Shown here: positions 39,087-46,917 of the stretch, piece after piece
Layout of the letters: the number at the start of each line of letters is the position of its first letter
How positions within the stretch are numbered: the first letter of the stretch is position 1
NCBI GenBank assembly: GCA_029556615.1
Contig: JAKQDD010000236.1
Span: 1-64,000 of the forward strand
Direction of reading: 5' to 3'
DNA: 64,000 nt
DNA from: Verrucomicrobiota bacterium
GTDB lineage: Bacteria; Verrucomicrobiota; Verrucomicrobiia; Limisphaerales; J093
Notes under the pieces: generated by a model
What the model was told of the DNA's origin: nothing
Seen by the model: the letters and a program-made list of their open reading frames with translations, nothing else
The model's database searches: none
Position numbers and translations under genes: made by a program

Positions 39087-39836
39087 TCAGGGCTGGTAAC
39101 GGCGTTTGATCGTGGGCGCCGAGGTCGGCGTGGCGCGCACGGTGTACTTCCCGAACTCGCCAGTCTGTTCGGGCCAGGCCGTAACGGTGAGGCAACCAGT
39201 GAAGGAAATCTCGCGCAGCGGCACGCCGCTGAACTGATTCGTTTCGAGGATCCTGACTGCCCCGCGGAACAGCACCTGGCTGTTGGCCGTGTAGCTCTCG
39301 AAGGTCTGCGCCGCATTGCCGAACGTCAGGCTGATGTCGTCGCCATCAGTCAGCGTCGAGCCGGTGGCCAGGATCGTCAGGACGCCCGTGTTCAGGTCGA
39401 TGGTGTAGTCGGTGCCTTCGACCAGCGTGGTGACGCCCTTCTTGACCACGACCGTGTTGAGGCCGACCGCGCCGGCGAAGTAGCAGCGGCCCTTCTTGAT
39501 GCCGGTGATGGATGCCGTGCCCGCCGGGGCCGTGGCCGCCGCCTGGCTGACACTAGCGGGGGATTGGGCCAGGTGCAGCAGCCGGTGGTTGAACACGTCC
39601 ATTTCATCGAGGGTGAACTCCCAGCGGTCGTGGACCGTGTCGAGTTGCTCGTCATTGACCCGGCGGAAGCCGCCTTCGGCCACCATGCGGGTCTTGTACT
39701 GCTTCTCGGGCGCGTGCTTGTAGTCGGCAACGTTGCCGCAGTCGATGTAGCCGCTTTCGCTCGACGGTTGGACGAACAGGCGAGCGGTCAGCTTTTCATG
39801 GGCTTCGATGTGGCCCAGGGCGATTTGAGTAGGCAT
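39087..39836 (-). CDS. major tail (tube) protein
   Basis: The 249-residue product is beta-rich (QFSGVPLREISFTGCLTVTA) and lies directly before the G/GT chaperone genes, the position of lambda gene V. It would assemble as stacked rings forming the tail tube. The central part (VVVKKGVTTLVEGTDYTIDL) resembles an inserted immunoglobulin-like or similar surface domain. There is no enzymatic motif. Confidence comes from position and pattern. Confidence 0.8.
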   Translation of the reverse strand: MPTQIALGHIEAHEKLTARLFVQPSSESGYIDCGNVADYKHAPEKQYKTRMVAEGGFRRVNDEQLDTVHDRWEFTLDEMDVFNHRLLHLAQSPASVSQAAATAPAGTASITGIKKGRCYFAGAVGLNTVVVKKGVTTLVEGTDYTIDLNTGVLTILATGSTLTDGDDISLTFGNAAQTFESYTANSQVLFRGAVRILETNQFSGVPLREISFTGCLTVTAWPEQTGEFGKYTVRATPTSAPTIKRRYQP

Positions 39837-39839
39837 AGG

Positions 39840-40106
39840 TCAGTTTGTGTCGGGGGTTTGGGGTTGCGTTTCGGTTGGGGTGTCGCCTTCCGCCTGCCGC
39901 AGCCGCCGCCGGTGCGGGCCTGCCTGCTGCACCGTGCTTGGCGCTGGCAGGTCCGCACGCAGACGGGGCGGCGCAGGCAGATCAGGAGCCTGAGCCGCGC
40001 CCGCCTCGATGAGGTTGCGGGCGCACGGTTCGGGCAGATCGAGGATGGTGCCAGTGGTGAACTTCCGTCCGTTCACCCAGTGGTCTTGGAGCAGTTCGAT
40101 GTTCAT
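39840..40106 (-). CDS. small phage protein of unknown function
   Basis: The 88-residue product has a compact N-terminal part (MNIELLQDHWVNGRKF then LDLPEPCARNLIEAGAA), a pattern seen in short phage proteins that precede tail tube genes, and a Pro/Gln-rich disordered tail. It overlaps the lipoprotein gene by 4 nt. No function can be assigned. Confidence 0.6.
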   Translation of the reverse strand: MNIELLQDHWVNGRKFTTGTILDLPEPCARNLIEAGAAQAPDLPAPPRLRADLPAPSTVQQAGPHRRRLRQAEGDTPTETQPQTPDTN

Positions 40107-40612
40107 CGGGTGCGGGTGGCTTGCGCTTCCTTGAGGAGGCGCTGATAGGTGGCGTCGGGCGTCGCGGAACGGGTGGCGGCCAACGCAGCCGGCTTGGCCG
40201 TCAGCGCCAGGTCGAGGCCGGACCGGGCGCCGACGATGAAGGCGCGCACGTTGGCGTCCCCGGAGAGTTCAACCTGCTTGCCCAGGATCAGGTCGATGAA
40301 CATCACCCCGCCGGTCAGGGCGAGGTTGCCTTCCGGGCTGGACAGCCAGTTCAGGCCGTTGGTCGCGGCGATGCTCGCGGCGGTGGCGATGTCCCACTTC
40401 TCGGAGGCTTCCAGGGCGGCGAAGCCGTCACGGGCTTTCCCAAGCTGGGCGCGGGAGTCCGGCTGCTTGATGAGGAGCGCCTTCGCCGACGAGTAGGCGG
40501 CCAGTCGCGTGACCGTTTCGATGCGCGAGGGCGTGACCCAGTCCGGCAGCGTCTTGCAGCCGACGGCCAGGGCGATCAGGACAATGGGCAGGAGGGCGAG
40601 TTTGGTTTTCAT
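40103..40612 (-). CDS. phage lipoprotein of unknown function
   Basis: From ATG 40612 the product has 169 residues with a lipoprotein signal (MKTKLALLPIVLIALAVGC). The mature part is helical and Ala-rich. It overlaps the upstream two-helix membrane protein gene by 4 nt and the next gene by 4 nt. The frame is open upstream to 40888 but that part only shadows the membrane protein gene. A role in the cell envelope, such as lysis or superinfection control, is plausible but unproven. Confidence 0.65.
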   Translation of the reverse strand: MKTKLALLPIVLIALAVGCKTLPDWVTPSRIETVTRLAAYSSAKALLIKQPDSRAQLGKARDGFAALEASEKWDIATAASIAATNGLNWLSSPEGNLALTGGVMFIDLILGKQVELSGDANVRAFIVGARSGLDLALTAKPAALAATRSATPDATYQRLLKEAQATRTR

Positions 40613-40938
40613 GGTTTGCGGGTGTGGTGTTCGCGTTCGCGTTCCGCCTCGCGGTAGAAGCAGGGACGCGAACGAAGTTCCTCGGTCAGCGCGTTGATGG
40701 TGGTGAGGGTTGCCGTCGCCTGGTTCACCATCTGGCGCACCAGCCAGGCGCTGAACAGGAGCGACACGATGGCGGTGACCAGGCTGAGCCAGACGATGTC
40801 CTTCTCCCGCGCCACGTCGGCGGCACGCAGGATCGGGTCCACGGCCTCGGTCGTCGCCGCCACCAGCGACAGGCAGGCAGCCAGCCACAGGCCCACGGCC
40901 ACCCAGGACAAGCGGTGCAGAGTCTCGACGCGGTTCAT
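40609..40938 (-). CDS. small two-helix membrane protein (holin-like?)
   Basis: The 109-residue protein has two hydrophobic segments (WVAVGLWLAACLSLVA and WLSLVTAIVSLLFSAWLV) and a charged C-terminal tail (REAEREREHHTRKP). Size, helix number and basic tail are compatible with a holin, and a lipoprotein gene follows it, but no endolysin is next to them and such proteins have other roles too. It overlaps both neighbours by 4 nt. Confidence 0.55.
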   Translation of the reverse strand: MNRVETLHRLSWVAVGLWLAACLSLVAATTEAVDPILRAADVAREKDIVWLSLVTAIVSLLFSAWLVRQMVNQATATLTTINALTEELRSRPCFYREAEREREHHTRKP

Positions 40939-41393
40939 AGGGCTCCGGTGGTGGTCAGAGGCTTCACGTAGGCCGTGGTGAGCAGGTTGAGCACAATCCG
41001 GTTGGTGCCATCGACCTTGCCGAGGTTCTGCCAGGCCGGGTCATACATCTGGAACTCGAAGCGCCCCTTGCGGCCGCTGAGCGCTTCCAGGCCGCATTGG
41101 AGGAGCTTCTCCCACGGCAGACCCAACCCGCCGTGCCGGTTGCGCTCGACGTTCTCTTCGATGACCACGGGGACGTACACCAGGAGTGCTGCGACGCCGT
41201 CATTGGCCAGCGCCGGAATGCCGAAACTGGCGATTTGCCACACGATCATGACCACGCCTTCGGCTTTGAGCGCCTGCTCGCGTCCGGGCGTGCGCTCATA
41301 GGTCCCGTCATCGAGCAGCACCGGAACCCCCGCCAACGTCGGATGGGCTTCCAGCCCGGCCTTTACCGCCGCTTGAATCTCCCAGAGGTTCAT
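40935..41393 (-). CDS. tail terminator-like phage protein
   Basis: From ATG 41393, which overlaps the upstream stop by 4 nt, the product has 152 residues starting MNLWEIQAAVKAGLEAHPTL. Size and position, between a head-tail completion protein and the tail tube gene, fit a tail terminator that caps the tube (lambda gpU-like). The beta-strand pattern (FEFQMYDPAWQNLGK) is compatible. No motif confirms it. The open frame upstream to 41603 belongs to a shadow. Confidence 0.6.
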   Translation of the reverse strand: MNLWEIQAAVKAGLEAHPTLAGVPVLLDDGTYERTPGREQALKAEGVVMIVWQIASFGIPALANDGVAALLVYVPVVIEENVERNRHGGLGLPWEKLLQCGLEALSGRKGRFEFQMYDPAWQNLGKVDGTNRIVLNLLTTAYVKPLTTTGAL

Positions 41394-42112
41394 CGGCGAA
41401 ACCCTCCCTTGCGGGCGGCATCGGCAGCCGCCTTCTCGATGGACGTGACGATGTCGCGGCGACGGGACCGGAACGCCTGGGCCAACACCCGGTTCACTTC
41501 CGGGTCTGCCGCCCACTCGCTGCGGTTCAGCATCCGCACATAGGGGGCGACGCTCTGCGTCCGGTCCTCGACCGAGCCGGTGCCGGCGTGCCGCGCCATC
41601 CACTCGGGCACGCTGCCGCCCAACTGTGTGACCGTCTTCCCCCAGCCGGCCTTCGCCCGGCCCACCCGCTCCTGGACCTGGCGGATGTAGTCACGGACCT
41701 CGCCCGCATCCGGCGTCGCCACCTTCGCCGATTTTCGCACCCGCCCGCGCGAGTCGCGCTTGGACGTGTGCAATTCCGGGCTGAACGGCTTCACGAGGAA
41801 CCGGGCGAACGGCCCGCTCTTGAACTTGGCGAGCACCGCTTCCAGGGCGGAATACGCCCGCTCCCGGATCAGCTTGCGGATGCCGCGGCTCTGGAAGTCG
41901 GCTACGCGCAGCGGCGTGACGGCGCGTTGGATGTCGCGGGCGACGGCCTTGCGGCCCTGGGCGCGGGTGGCCGGCGGGGTGTACTGGATCAGGCGCTTGC
42001 CCAGGAGCATCGACTGATACCGCACCGCCTGGCGGGCGTCCTTGCCCAGCGCCACCACGTAGCGGCTGACCGCGTCATTGAACTCGCGGGTCTGGATGGT
42101 CAGATCAAGCAT
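41390..42112 (-). CDS. tail completion / minor tail protein
   Basis: The 240-residue basic protein is rich in Arg and Lys, with YVVALGKDARQAVRYQSMLL near the start and a helical middle. This kind of protein between the head-tail joining and terminator genes corresponds to HK97 gp10-like or lambda gpZ-like completion proteins. It overlaps the neighbour by 4 nt. Assignment rests on position, size and basic character. Confidence 0.6.
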   Translation of the reverse strand: MLDLTIQTREFNDAVSRYVVALGKDARQAVRYQSMLLGKRLIQYTPPATRAQGRKAVARDIQRAVTPLRVADFQSRGIRKLIRERAYSALEAVLAKFKSGPFARFLVKPFSPELHTSKRDSRGRVRKSAKVATPDAGEVRDYIRQVQERVGRAKAGWGKTVTQLGGSVPEWMARHAGTGSVEDRTQSVAPYVRMLNRSEWAADPEVNRVLAQAFRSRRRDIVTSIEKAAADAARKGGFRR

Positions 42113-42431
42113 GGCCGACCTCCACCGTGAAGCGGACCAGCAGGTTGTTGGGCGTGTCCTCGACGGCGACCACGCGGTGGCTTCCGCCCTCGCTGGTCAG
42201 TTCGTCGCCGACAGCCACCTTGGGCAGGCCCTCGCGCAGGGCGTAGAAGCTGTCCTGGCTGCGTTCCTCGGGGCCGAGGGCATACTCGCCTTCCGCCGCC
42301 GGGGCGGCCTTGAACCCCGGCGCGTGGTCGGCCAACGCCGTGAACTCAGTCCCGCTGCGGACGTGAGTGAGGCGACGTCCGCGCACCAGCAAGTGGGCGC
42401 GGATGCCGGCCAGGCGGCACTGTTCGATCAT
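42105..42431 (-). CDS. head-tail joining protein candidate
   Basis: From ATG 42431, two bases after the preceding stop, the product has 108 residues (MIEQCRLAGIRAHLLVRGRR). The C-terminal half is beta-rich (PNNLLVRFTVEVGHA). Size and place after the capsid gene fit lambda FII-like or HK97 stopper proteins that join head to tail. An ORF start at 42524 would overlap the previous gene heavily and is unlikely. Confidence 0.55.
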   Translation of the reverse strand: MIEQCRLAGIRAHLLVRGRRLTHVRSGTEFTALADHAPGFKAAPAAEGEYALGPEERSQDSFYALREGLPKVAVGDELTSEGGSHRVVAVEDTPNNLLVRFTVEVGHA

Positions 42432-42433
42432 CG

Positions 42434-42664
42434 TCACGCGCCTTCCGTGGTTGTGCTGGCGGCCACCTTGGGCTTCTTCATTTTGGCCACCGGCGTAGCC
42501 GGCTGGGGTTGATTCAGCAGCCAAGCCACGTCACGGTTGCGCCGGGCCAGCCGACGAAGCCGGGCGTCACGGCCTTTCTCGACCTGCATGCGCTGTACGC
42601 GCTTCAAGTCCAGCGCCGTCAGCGCCACAGGTTCCGGGTAGGGATCGACTTTGGGAGTGCTCAT
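42434..42664 (-). CDS. small basic phage protein after the capsid gene
   Basis: From ATG 42664 the product has 76 residues and is rich in Arg and Lys (LKRVQRMQVEKGRDARLRRL) with a Thr-rich tail. It lies between the major capsid gene and the joining protein gene. No family recognised; it might be a head-completion or connector accessory by position. Confidence 0.5.
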   Translation of the reverse strand: MSTPKVDPYPEPVALTALDLKRVQRMQVEKGRDARLRRLARRNRDVAWLLNQPQPATPVAKMKKPKVAASTTTEGA

Positions 42665-42686
42665 GGATTGGTGGCCGTGCGCAGCA

Positions 42687-43712
42687 CTAGCCGTTGGTGC
42701 GGATGCAGATGGCACCCACGCGGTTGGCGGTCGCCAGCACCAGGTTCCAGTTGGCGATGGTCCCCAGTTCGGCGTTGCTGGGGCTTTCCGCGGCGGGCGT
42801 GCCCACCCACTTGGTCCCGTTCAGGTGCATCACGAACCGCGTGCGGTCGTAGATGATCTCGTTGTTGAGCCCGAACTTCCGCTCCATCTGGAGCGCGGCC
42901 ACGTCCACCACGTCGGTCTTCTGCGGCTTCTCGCCCCGGGCGATGATGCCCTTCGCCAGCAGGTAGGTGTCGTACACGAAGCCGTTGGTCGTGCCGGCGC
43001 GCACAAGGGCCTCGCTGGTGTAGATCGGGATGCCCCGGTAGGTGCGCACCGTCCAGGGACCCTGGGACGCTTTCGAGAAGCTGGTTTCATCGGCCAGTTC
43101 AAGCGCGGCCAGGATCGTGGGGTGCAGCCAGAGGGCGCCGTCCATGAGGTCATCGGCCAGTTCGCCCATCAGGCTCTTGGCGTGGATGAACAGTTCGATG
43201 CTCATCAACTGGTCGGCGGTCGCCCCATCGCCCGACTCATCGAAGGCGTCCACGCGGACCGCTTTCAGCGGAGCGGCTACCCCGTTCGCCCCGGCGGAAC
43301 CGAACACGCCGCGCACCATCGCGAGCAGGGTCTTCTGCCGCTGCTTGAGCCGGCGCTGCACCATCTGGGCGATGATCTCCTCGACGGGGCGCTCGCCCGA
43401 GAGTTGCGCGGCGAACGCCGTGGCCGAACTCTTGCACACCCGGTTGCAGGCGACGGCCTTCATCTGGCCCGACGTGATCTTGTTGTCCACGGCGGGCTCG
43501 GCATTCTCGACCTGGATTTCGTCATCCTGATCGGTGATGTCCTTGAAGAAGGGGATCATCGCGACTTCGCCCGGGCCGGACGCGAGTTCCGCGGCGCGGG
43601 GGTTATCGACGACGACGCCCGAGTTGAGCAGGACTGGGAAGGTGGCCTGCTTCTCCCGCATGGTTTGGAGCCAGATGTCCGGAATCCAGAGATCACTAAT
43701 GGTCGTGGGCAT
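42687..43712 (-). CDS. major capsid protein
   Basis: The 341-residue product begins MPTTISDLWIPDIWLQTMRE and has the mix of an N-terminal helix, a beta-rich middle and a P-domain-like region (RTYRGIPIYTSEALVRAGTT) seen in HK97-fold coat proteins of lambda-E-like or related families. It comes after the protease and scaffold-like genes and before the connector genes. It is about the expected size for a coat protein without a long delta domain, which fits a separate scaffold. Confidence 0.82.
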   Translation of the reverse strand: MPTTISDLWIPDIWLQTMREKQATFPVLLNSGVVVDNPRAAELASGPGEVAMIPFFKDITDQDDEIQVENAEPAVDNKITSGQMKAVACNRVCKSSATAFAAQLSGERPVEEIIAQMVQRRLKQRQKTLLAMVRGVFGSAGANGVAAPLKAVRVDAFDESGDGATADQLMSIELFIHAKSLMGELADDLMDGALWLHPTILAALELADETSFSKASQGPWTVRTYRGIPIYTSEALVRAGTTNGFVYDTYLLAKGIIARGEKPQKTDVVDVAALQMERKFGLNNEIIYDRTRFVMHLNGTKWVGTPAAESPSNAELGTIANWNLVLATANRVGAICIRTNG

Positions 43713-43748
43713 AGGGGTATCCGTGTTGTTGGGGTTGGGTTGGAGGGG

Positions 43749-44180
43749 TTACGACTGCCGTTTGGCAGCGAGTTCGGCGAGGGAACCGACGCCCTTGGCC
43801 GCCAGCACGCGCTGGGTGGGGGTCAGGTCCGCGGTCGCGGGTTGTTCCTTGTGTTCGGCGGCCTTGGGACGCAGGCCCAGCTTCTGGACTTCCGCCGCCA
43901 CCGCCTGGTTGAAGTCCGCCATCTTGGCGATCAGTTGCGCGTTCTCCGCCTTCAGCCGAGTGAGTTCTTCACCCGCCACCTTCGCGGCGGTTTCGAGGGG
44001 GCCGACACGACCGGCCAGTTCATCGGCGCGTTGGGACGCGGCAGCCGTGTGCTGCTGCGCCGTTTCGAGCAGATCGGTGGCGGCGGTCAGTTCCGCCGTC
44101 AGCCGCGTGTTGTCGGCGGTGAGTCGTTGGTTGGTCGCCAGGATGTCTTCCTGGTCCGGGATGTTCGGTTTTTCAGTCAT
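43749..44180 (-). CDS. scaffold-like coiled-coil protein
   Basis: The 143-residue protein is almost entirely heptad coiled coil (ILATNQRLTADNTRLTAELT, then LKAENAQLIAKMADF) with a short C-terminal tail. Between the S49 protease and capsid genes such a protein usually acts as an assembly scaffold that the protease removes. The 20-nt start-associated element lies 16 nt before its ATG. Confidence 0.7.
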   Translation of the reverse strand: MTEKPNIPDQEDILATNQRLTADNTRLTAELTAATDLLETAQQHTAAASQRADELAGRVGPLETAAKVAGEELTRLKAENAQLIAKMADFNQAVAAEVQKLGLRPKAAEHKEQPATADLTPTQRVLAAKGVGSLAELAAKRQS

Positions 44181-44195
44181 ACGTCATCACTCTCT

Positions 44196-44214
44196 ACCTA
44201 TGCTTCGATGTCCC
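44196..44214 (-). promoter_or_regulatory. start-associated element before the scaffold gene
   Basis: Minus strand GGGACATCGAAGCATAGGT. It is the most divergent of five related sites and lies 16 nt before the ATG at 44180. Confidence 0.6.
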
Positions 44215-44224
44215 AATTTTTGGT

Positions 44225-45040
44225 TCAGCGGGCCAGTCGCCGCGCGACCGCCCGGGCGTAATTCAAGTCTCCCAACGCATCCACCAACCCCACGCGCTTG
44301 GCCGCATGTCCATCGAACACCTGGCCCTGCATGGCCTCTACAGGCACGCCTTCACGGGCGCGCAGGACATCGGCGCGGAACACGTCGAAGGAGCGTTGGG
44401 CCTGGCGGGTGAACTCGGCGGCGTGATCTTCGGCGATAGGCACGCCGGGCATCCCGGCGGCTTTGAATGTCCCTTCCTTGTTGGTGAACACCTTCACCTC
44501 GATGCCGGCGTTGGCCAGCATCCGGTGGAAGTCCACCACGGAGACGTAGGCGCCGATGCTGCCCACCATCGCGCTGCGGGTGGAGATGACGGCGGAGGCT
44601 TGCGACCCGATCCAGTAGGCCAGGCTGCACATCATGCCCCCGACCCACGCCACCGTGGGCTTGGCCGATTTGAAGACCGCGTCAGCGATCTCCGCCCCGC
44701 CCACGCTGAACCCGCCGGGGCTGTTGATGTCCAGAATCAGGGCGTTCACGTCCGGGTCGGCCTCCAACCGCCGGAACGCTGACAGCACCTCGGCACTGTC
44801 CTCGAACCCGTCGAAGAACATCTCCCCAAGGTCGGGCCGGTAGGCCAGCACGCCGCTGATTTCGAGAACGCCGATGCCACCCTCGACCGTTGTCCGCGGG
44901 GCCAGAGCCTGGCGCACCTTGCGCCGGGAGTCGGGTTCGCCCAGGGCCGGTTGGAGGGTTTGGCGCAGGAGGGCCTGCGCCGCTCGGACCTCAATCAGCG
45001 GCACCTGCGTCGCCAGCATTGTCATCAGGACGTTGTGCAT
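44225..45040 (-). CDS. S49-family prohead protease
   Basis: The 271-residue serine peptidase has the SppA/ClpP-like core: LDINSPGGFSVGGAEIADAV, then WVGGMMCSLAYWIGSQA with the likely nucleophile Ser, and STRSAMVGSIGAYVSVVD. It would process the scaffold and perhaps portal or coat protein during head maturation. It starts inside the last codons of the portal gene (50-nt overlap). The start at ATG 45040 is supported by the conserved element ending in AGGTAGAG just before it. Confidence 0.88.
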   Translation of the reverse strand: MHNVLMTMLATQVPLIEVRAAQALLRQTLQPALGEPDSRRKVRQALAPRTTVEGGIGVLEISGVLAYRPDLGEMFFDGFEDSAEVLSAFRRLEADPDVNALILDINSPGGFSVGGAEIADAVFKSAKPTVAWVGGMMCSLAYWIGSQASAVISTRSAMVGSIGAYVSVVDFHRMLANAGIEVKVFTNKEGTFKAAGMPGVPIAEDHAAEFTRQAQRSFDVFRADVLRAREGVPVEAMQGQVFDGHAAKRVGLVDALGDLNYARAVARRLAR

Positions 45041-46568
45041 CTCTACCTATGGGTGCGATGTCCGGGTTTGCGCCGGGCTGACCAGTGGATGGAGTGGTTT
45101 TGGAACTGTTCAGGCCGAAGCTCGCCATGACGGTCTCGATGGGGATTCCGTGTTCGTCGGCGACCTTCCTGGCCCGGTCGAGGATGTAGTCGATTTCCTC
45201 GAACACCTGGTCGGTCTCCCGCCGCCAGGACCGGCCCCGGTTGCCGTAGTGATCCCGCCGACTCATCAGACCCCGCGCCACGTCTTCGCGCTCCTGGGCC
45301 ATCTCCCGCCCGGCGTCGATGGTGATCTTGGACGGCCCGATGAAGTCGCACCGCGCCCAACCCTCTGCCGACGGCAAGGTCCCCGACGTGATGGCGTTGG
45401 CGATCACCCGCTGCCACGCAGAGCGCCCCAGCCGGGCGGCGACCTGCTTGCGCCGGTCGAACTTGCGCTGGGCCTTCCCGTTGACCGCCCGCTGGTTCGG
45501 ACCGGTCAACTTCTCATCCAGGAAGAAGGCCGGCGGCAGGCCCATGCCCGCCACGAAGCACCCGGCCAGGTAGCTGATGACTTCGATGTTGTTGGCGGGG
45601 GCGCTCGGCGTGTTGACCTGCTTCAGCTCGTGGCCTTCGGGGACGGTTGGGATGTCCCCCGCGACCAGGTCGGCCACCGTGAACGCCCGTTGCTTCTCAT
45701 TGGTCTCGGCGGGTTTCTCCTCCTCGGCCGAGGCCTCGCCCGCGGGTTCGGGCGGGCTGCCCCACGGGTTCTCCTCGAGCGGCGCGCCCTGGATGGCGAG
45801 AGTCAGGACGGTCGAGAGCTTCGACAGCACCTTCTGGAACCCCTTAATGTCGTTGCCATCCCGCATGTCATTCGCCCCACGACGAATCGGACTCATCCCC
45901 CGGTACTGGGTGTACCGCTCCAAATCGAACAGGTGAACGAGGGCGTTGGCGTCGAGCAGGGTCTCCCCATCGAGCCAGTAGCCCAGCACCCGGCCCTGGG
46001 TGTCGAGTTGAATGCCGTCGAAGATGCGGTCATCGGCGATAGTCGGCTTGTCGATCCGCCAGGACTCCAGAAGCTGGATCTGTGGGAATCCGGCTTCATC
46101 GGTCCACAAGGCGAAGGCCTCGCCGTCGGTGTCCAGGTAGAAGGACCCCAGCCGTTGCAGGTCCCAGAAGTCGAACCGGCCGGTGAAGTCGGCCCGATCC
46201 GCCCAGTCATCGAACAAGGCGTTGGCCGCTTCATTCCACTTCCGGTCGAGGGTCGCCGCCCGCGGGATCATGGGCGTCGAGTAGTTGGCGACCAGGTCGG
46301 TGGCGTAGAACACCAGTCCGACGTTGTCCCAGAGGTAGCGGGCGACGCTCGCCAGTTGCAGGCGGTTGAACTTGGACAGCAGCCGGTGGACGTAGAGGCC
46401 CGTGGCCGGGATCGGTGTCCGGTGGTCCACGACGTTCAATGCCTCGAAGTAGTGGCGCACGGGCGTCACCGTCGGCGCCAGGTTGGCCGGCTGCGGAGGC
46501 CGACCGGCAGCCGTCCGTTTCGGCGGTGGGGGTGGCGTGGGGAAGAAGCGACGCAGGAGGGGAATCAC
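44991..46568 (-). CDS. phage portal protein
   Basis: The GTG at 46568 overlaps the preceding stop (GTGA) and gives 525 residues. The order terminase, small protein, portal, S49 protease is that of lambda-like phages, and segments such as NEAANALFDDWADRADFTG and TQYRGMSPIRRGANDMRDGN fit the lambda portal family. Twelve copies form the channel for DNA entry and exit. An acidic Glu/Pro-rich insertion (GEASAEEEKPAETNEKQ) in the middle is unusual and may be a surface loop. The open frame further upstream is not used. Confidence 0.85.
   Translation of the reverse strand: MIPLLRRFFPTPPPPPKRTAAGRPPQPANLAPTVTPVRHYFEALNVVDHRTPIPATGLYVHRLLSKFNRLQLASVARYLWDNVGLVFYATDLVANYSTPMIPRAATLDRKWNEAANALFDDWADRADFTGRFDFWDLQRLGSFYLDTDGEAFALWTDEAGFPQIQLLESWRIDKPTIADDRIFDGIQLDTQGRVLGYWLDGETLLDANALVHLFDLERYTQYRGMSPIRRGANDMRDGNDIKGFQKVLSKLSTVLTLAIQGAPLEENPWGSPPEPAGEASAEEEKPAETNEKQRAFTVADLVAGDIPTVPEGHELKQVNTPSAPANNIEVISYLAGCFVAGMGLPPAFFLDEKLTGPNQRAVNGKAQRKFDRRKQVAARLGRSAWQRVIANAITSGTLPSAEGWARCDFIGPSKITIDAGREMAQEREDVARGLMSRRDHYGNRGRSWRRETDQVFEEIDYILDRARKVADEHGIPIETVMASFGLNSSKTTPSTGQPGANPDIAPIGRDAQRPDDNAGDAGAAD
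45045..45065 (-). promoter_or_regulatory. start-associated element before the S49 protease gene
   Basis: Minus strand CCGGACATCGCACCCATAGG followed by T, then AGAG and the ATG at 45040. It lies inside the end of the portal gene, where it is translated as part of PDIAPIG. Confidence 0.65.
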
Positions 46569-46897
46569 AGGACAGCCTTGTGGAAGGTTGGGTGCAGTCG
46601 GTTGTAGCGCGGAACGTCCAGAGGCGGGTTCTCGGGGTCGGCGAGGGTGTTCGCCCATTCCAGTGCTTCCTCCGCCATCACGGCGAGTTCGGCGGGGGTA
46701 TAGGCGCGGTCGAAGGTGAACGTGACCGAACCGCCGGCCTCCGCCGCGGTCAGGACCGTCTGGCCGTTCACCACGTTGGCCGTCCACTTCTGGCTCACCA
46801 ACGCTTCCAGGGCGCCGACCAAGGTGCCCCCCTCGGCCAGTTGGAGCTTCAGCGCCCGGACCAGCATCCGCACTTCGAGTCGTACACGCGCCCTCAC
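46565..46897 (-). CDS. head-completion-like protein between terminase and portal
   Basis: A GTG at 46897 gives 110 residues with a helical N-terminal part (LVRALKLQLAEGGTLVGALE) and a beta hairpin (VTFTFDRAYTPAELAVMAEE). Its position matches lambda gene W, whose product completes heads before tail joining, but it is longer and I see no clear sequence match. The start-associated element lies immediately before the GTG, and the terminase stop codon lies within that element. Confidence 0.55.
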   Translation of the reverse strand: MRARVRLEVRMLVRALKLQLAEGGTLVGALEALVSQKWTANVVNGQTVLTAAEAGGSVTFTFDRAYTPAELAVMAEEALEWANTLADPENPPLDVPRYNRLHPTFHKAVL

Positions 46898-46917
46898 ACC
46901 TATGTCGCGATGTCCCG
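46898..46917 (-). promoter_or_regulatory. start-associated element before the terminase-portal intervening gene
   Basis: Minus strand CGGGACATCGCGACATAGGT, immediately followed by the GTG start at 46897. The TAG within it is the stop codon of the terminase gene. Confidence 0.7.

Noticed and set aside
40103..40938. Membrane protein plus lipoprotein as an i-spanin/o-spanin pair
   Set aside because: The first protein has two helices, the lipoprotein is long and not Pro-rich, and no endolysin is adjacent, so the pair does not fit known spanins well.
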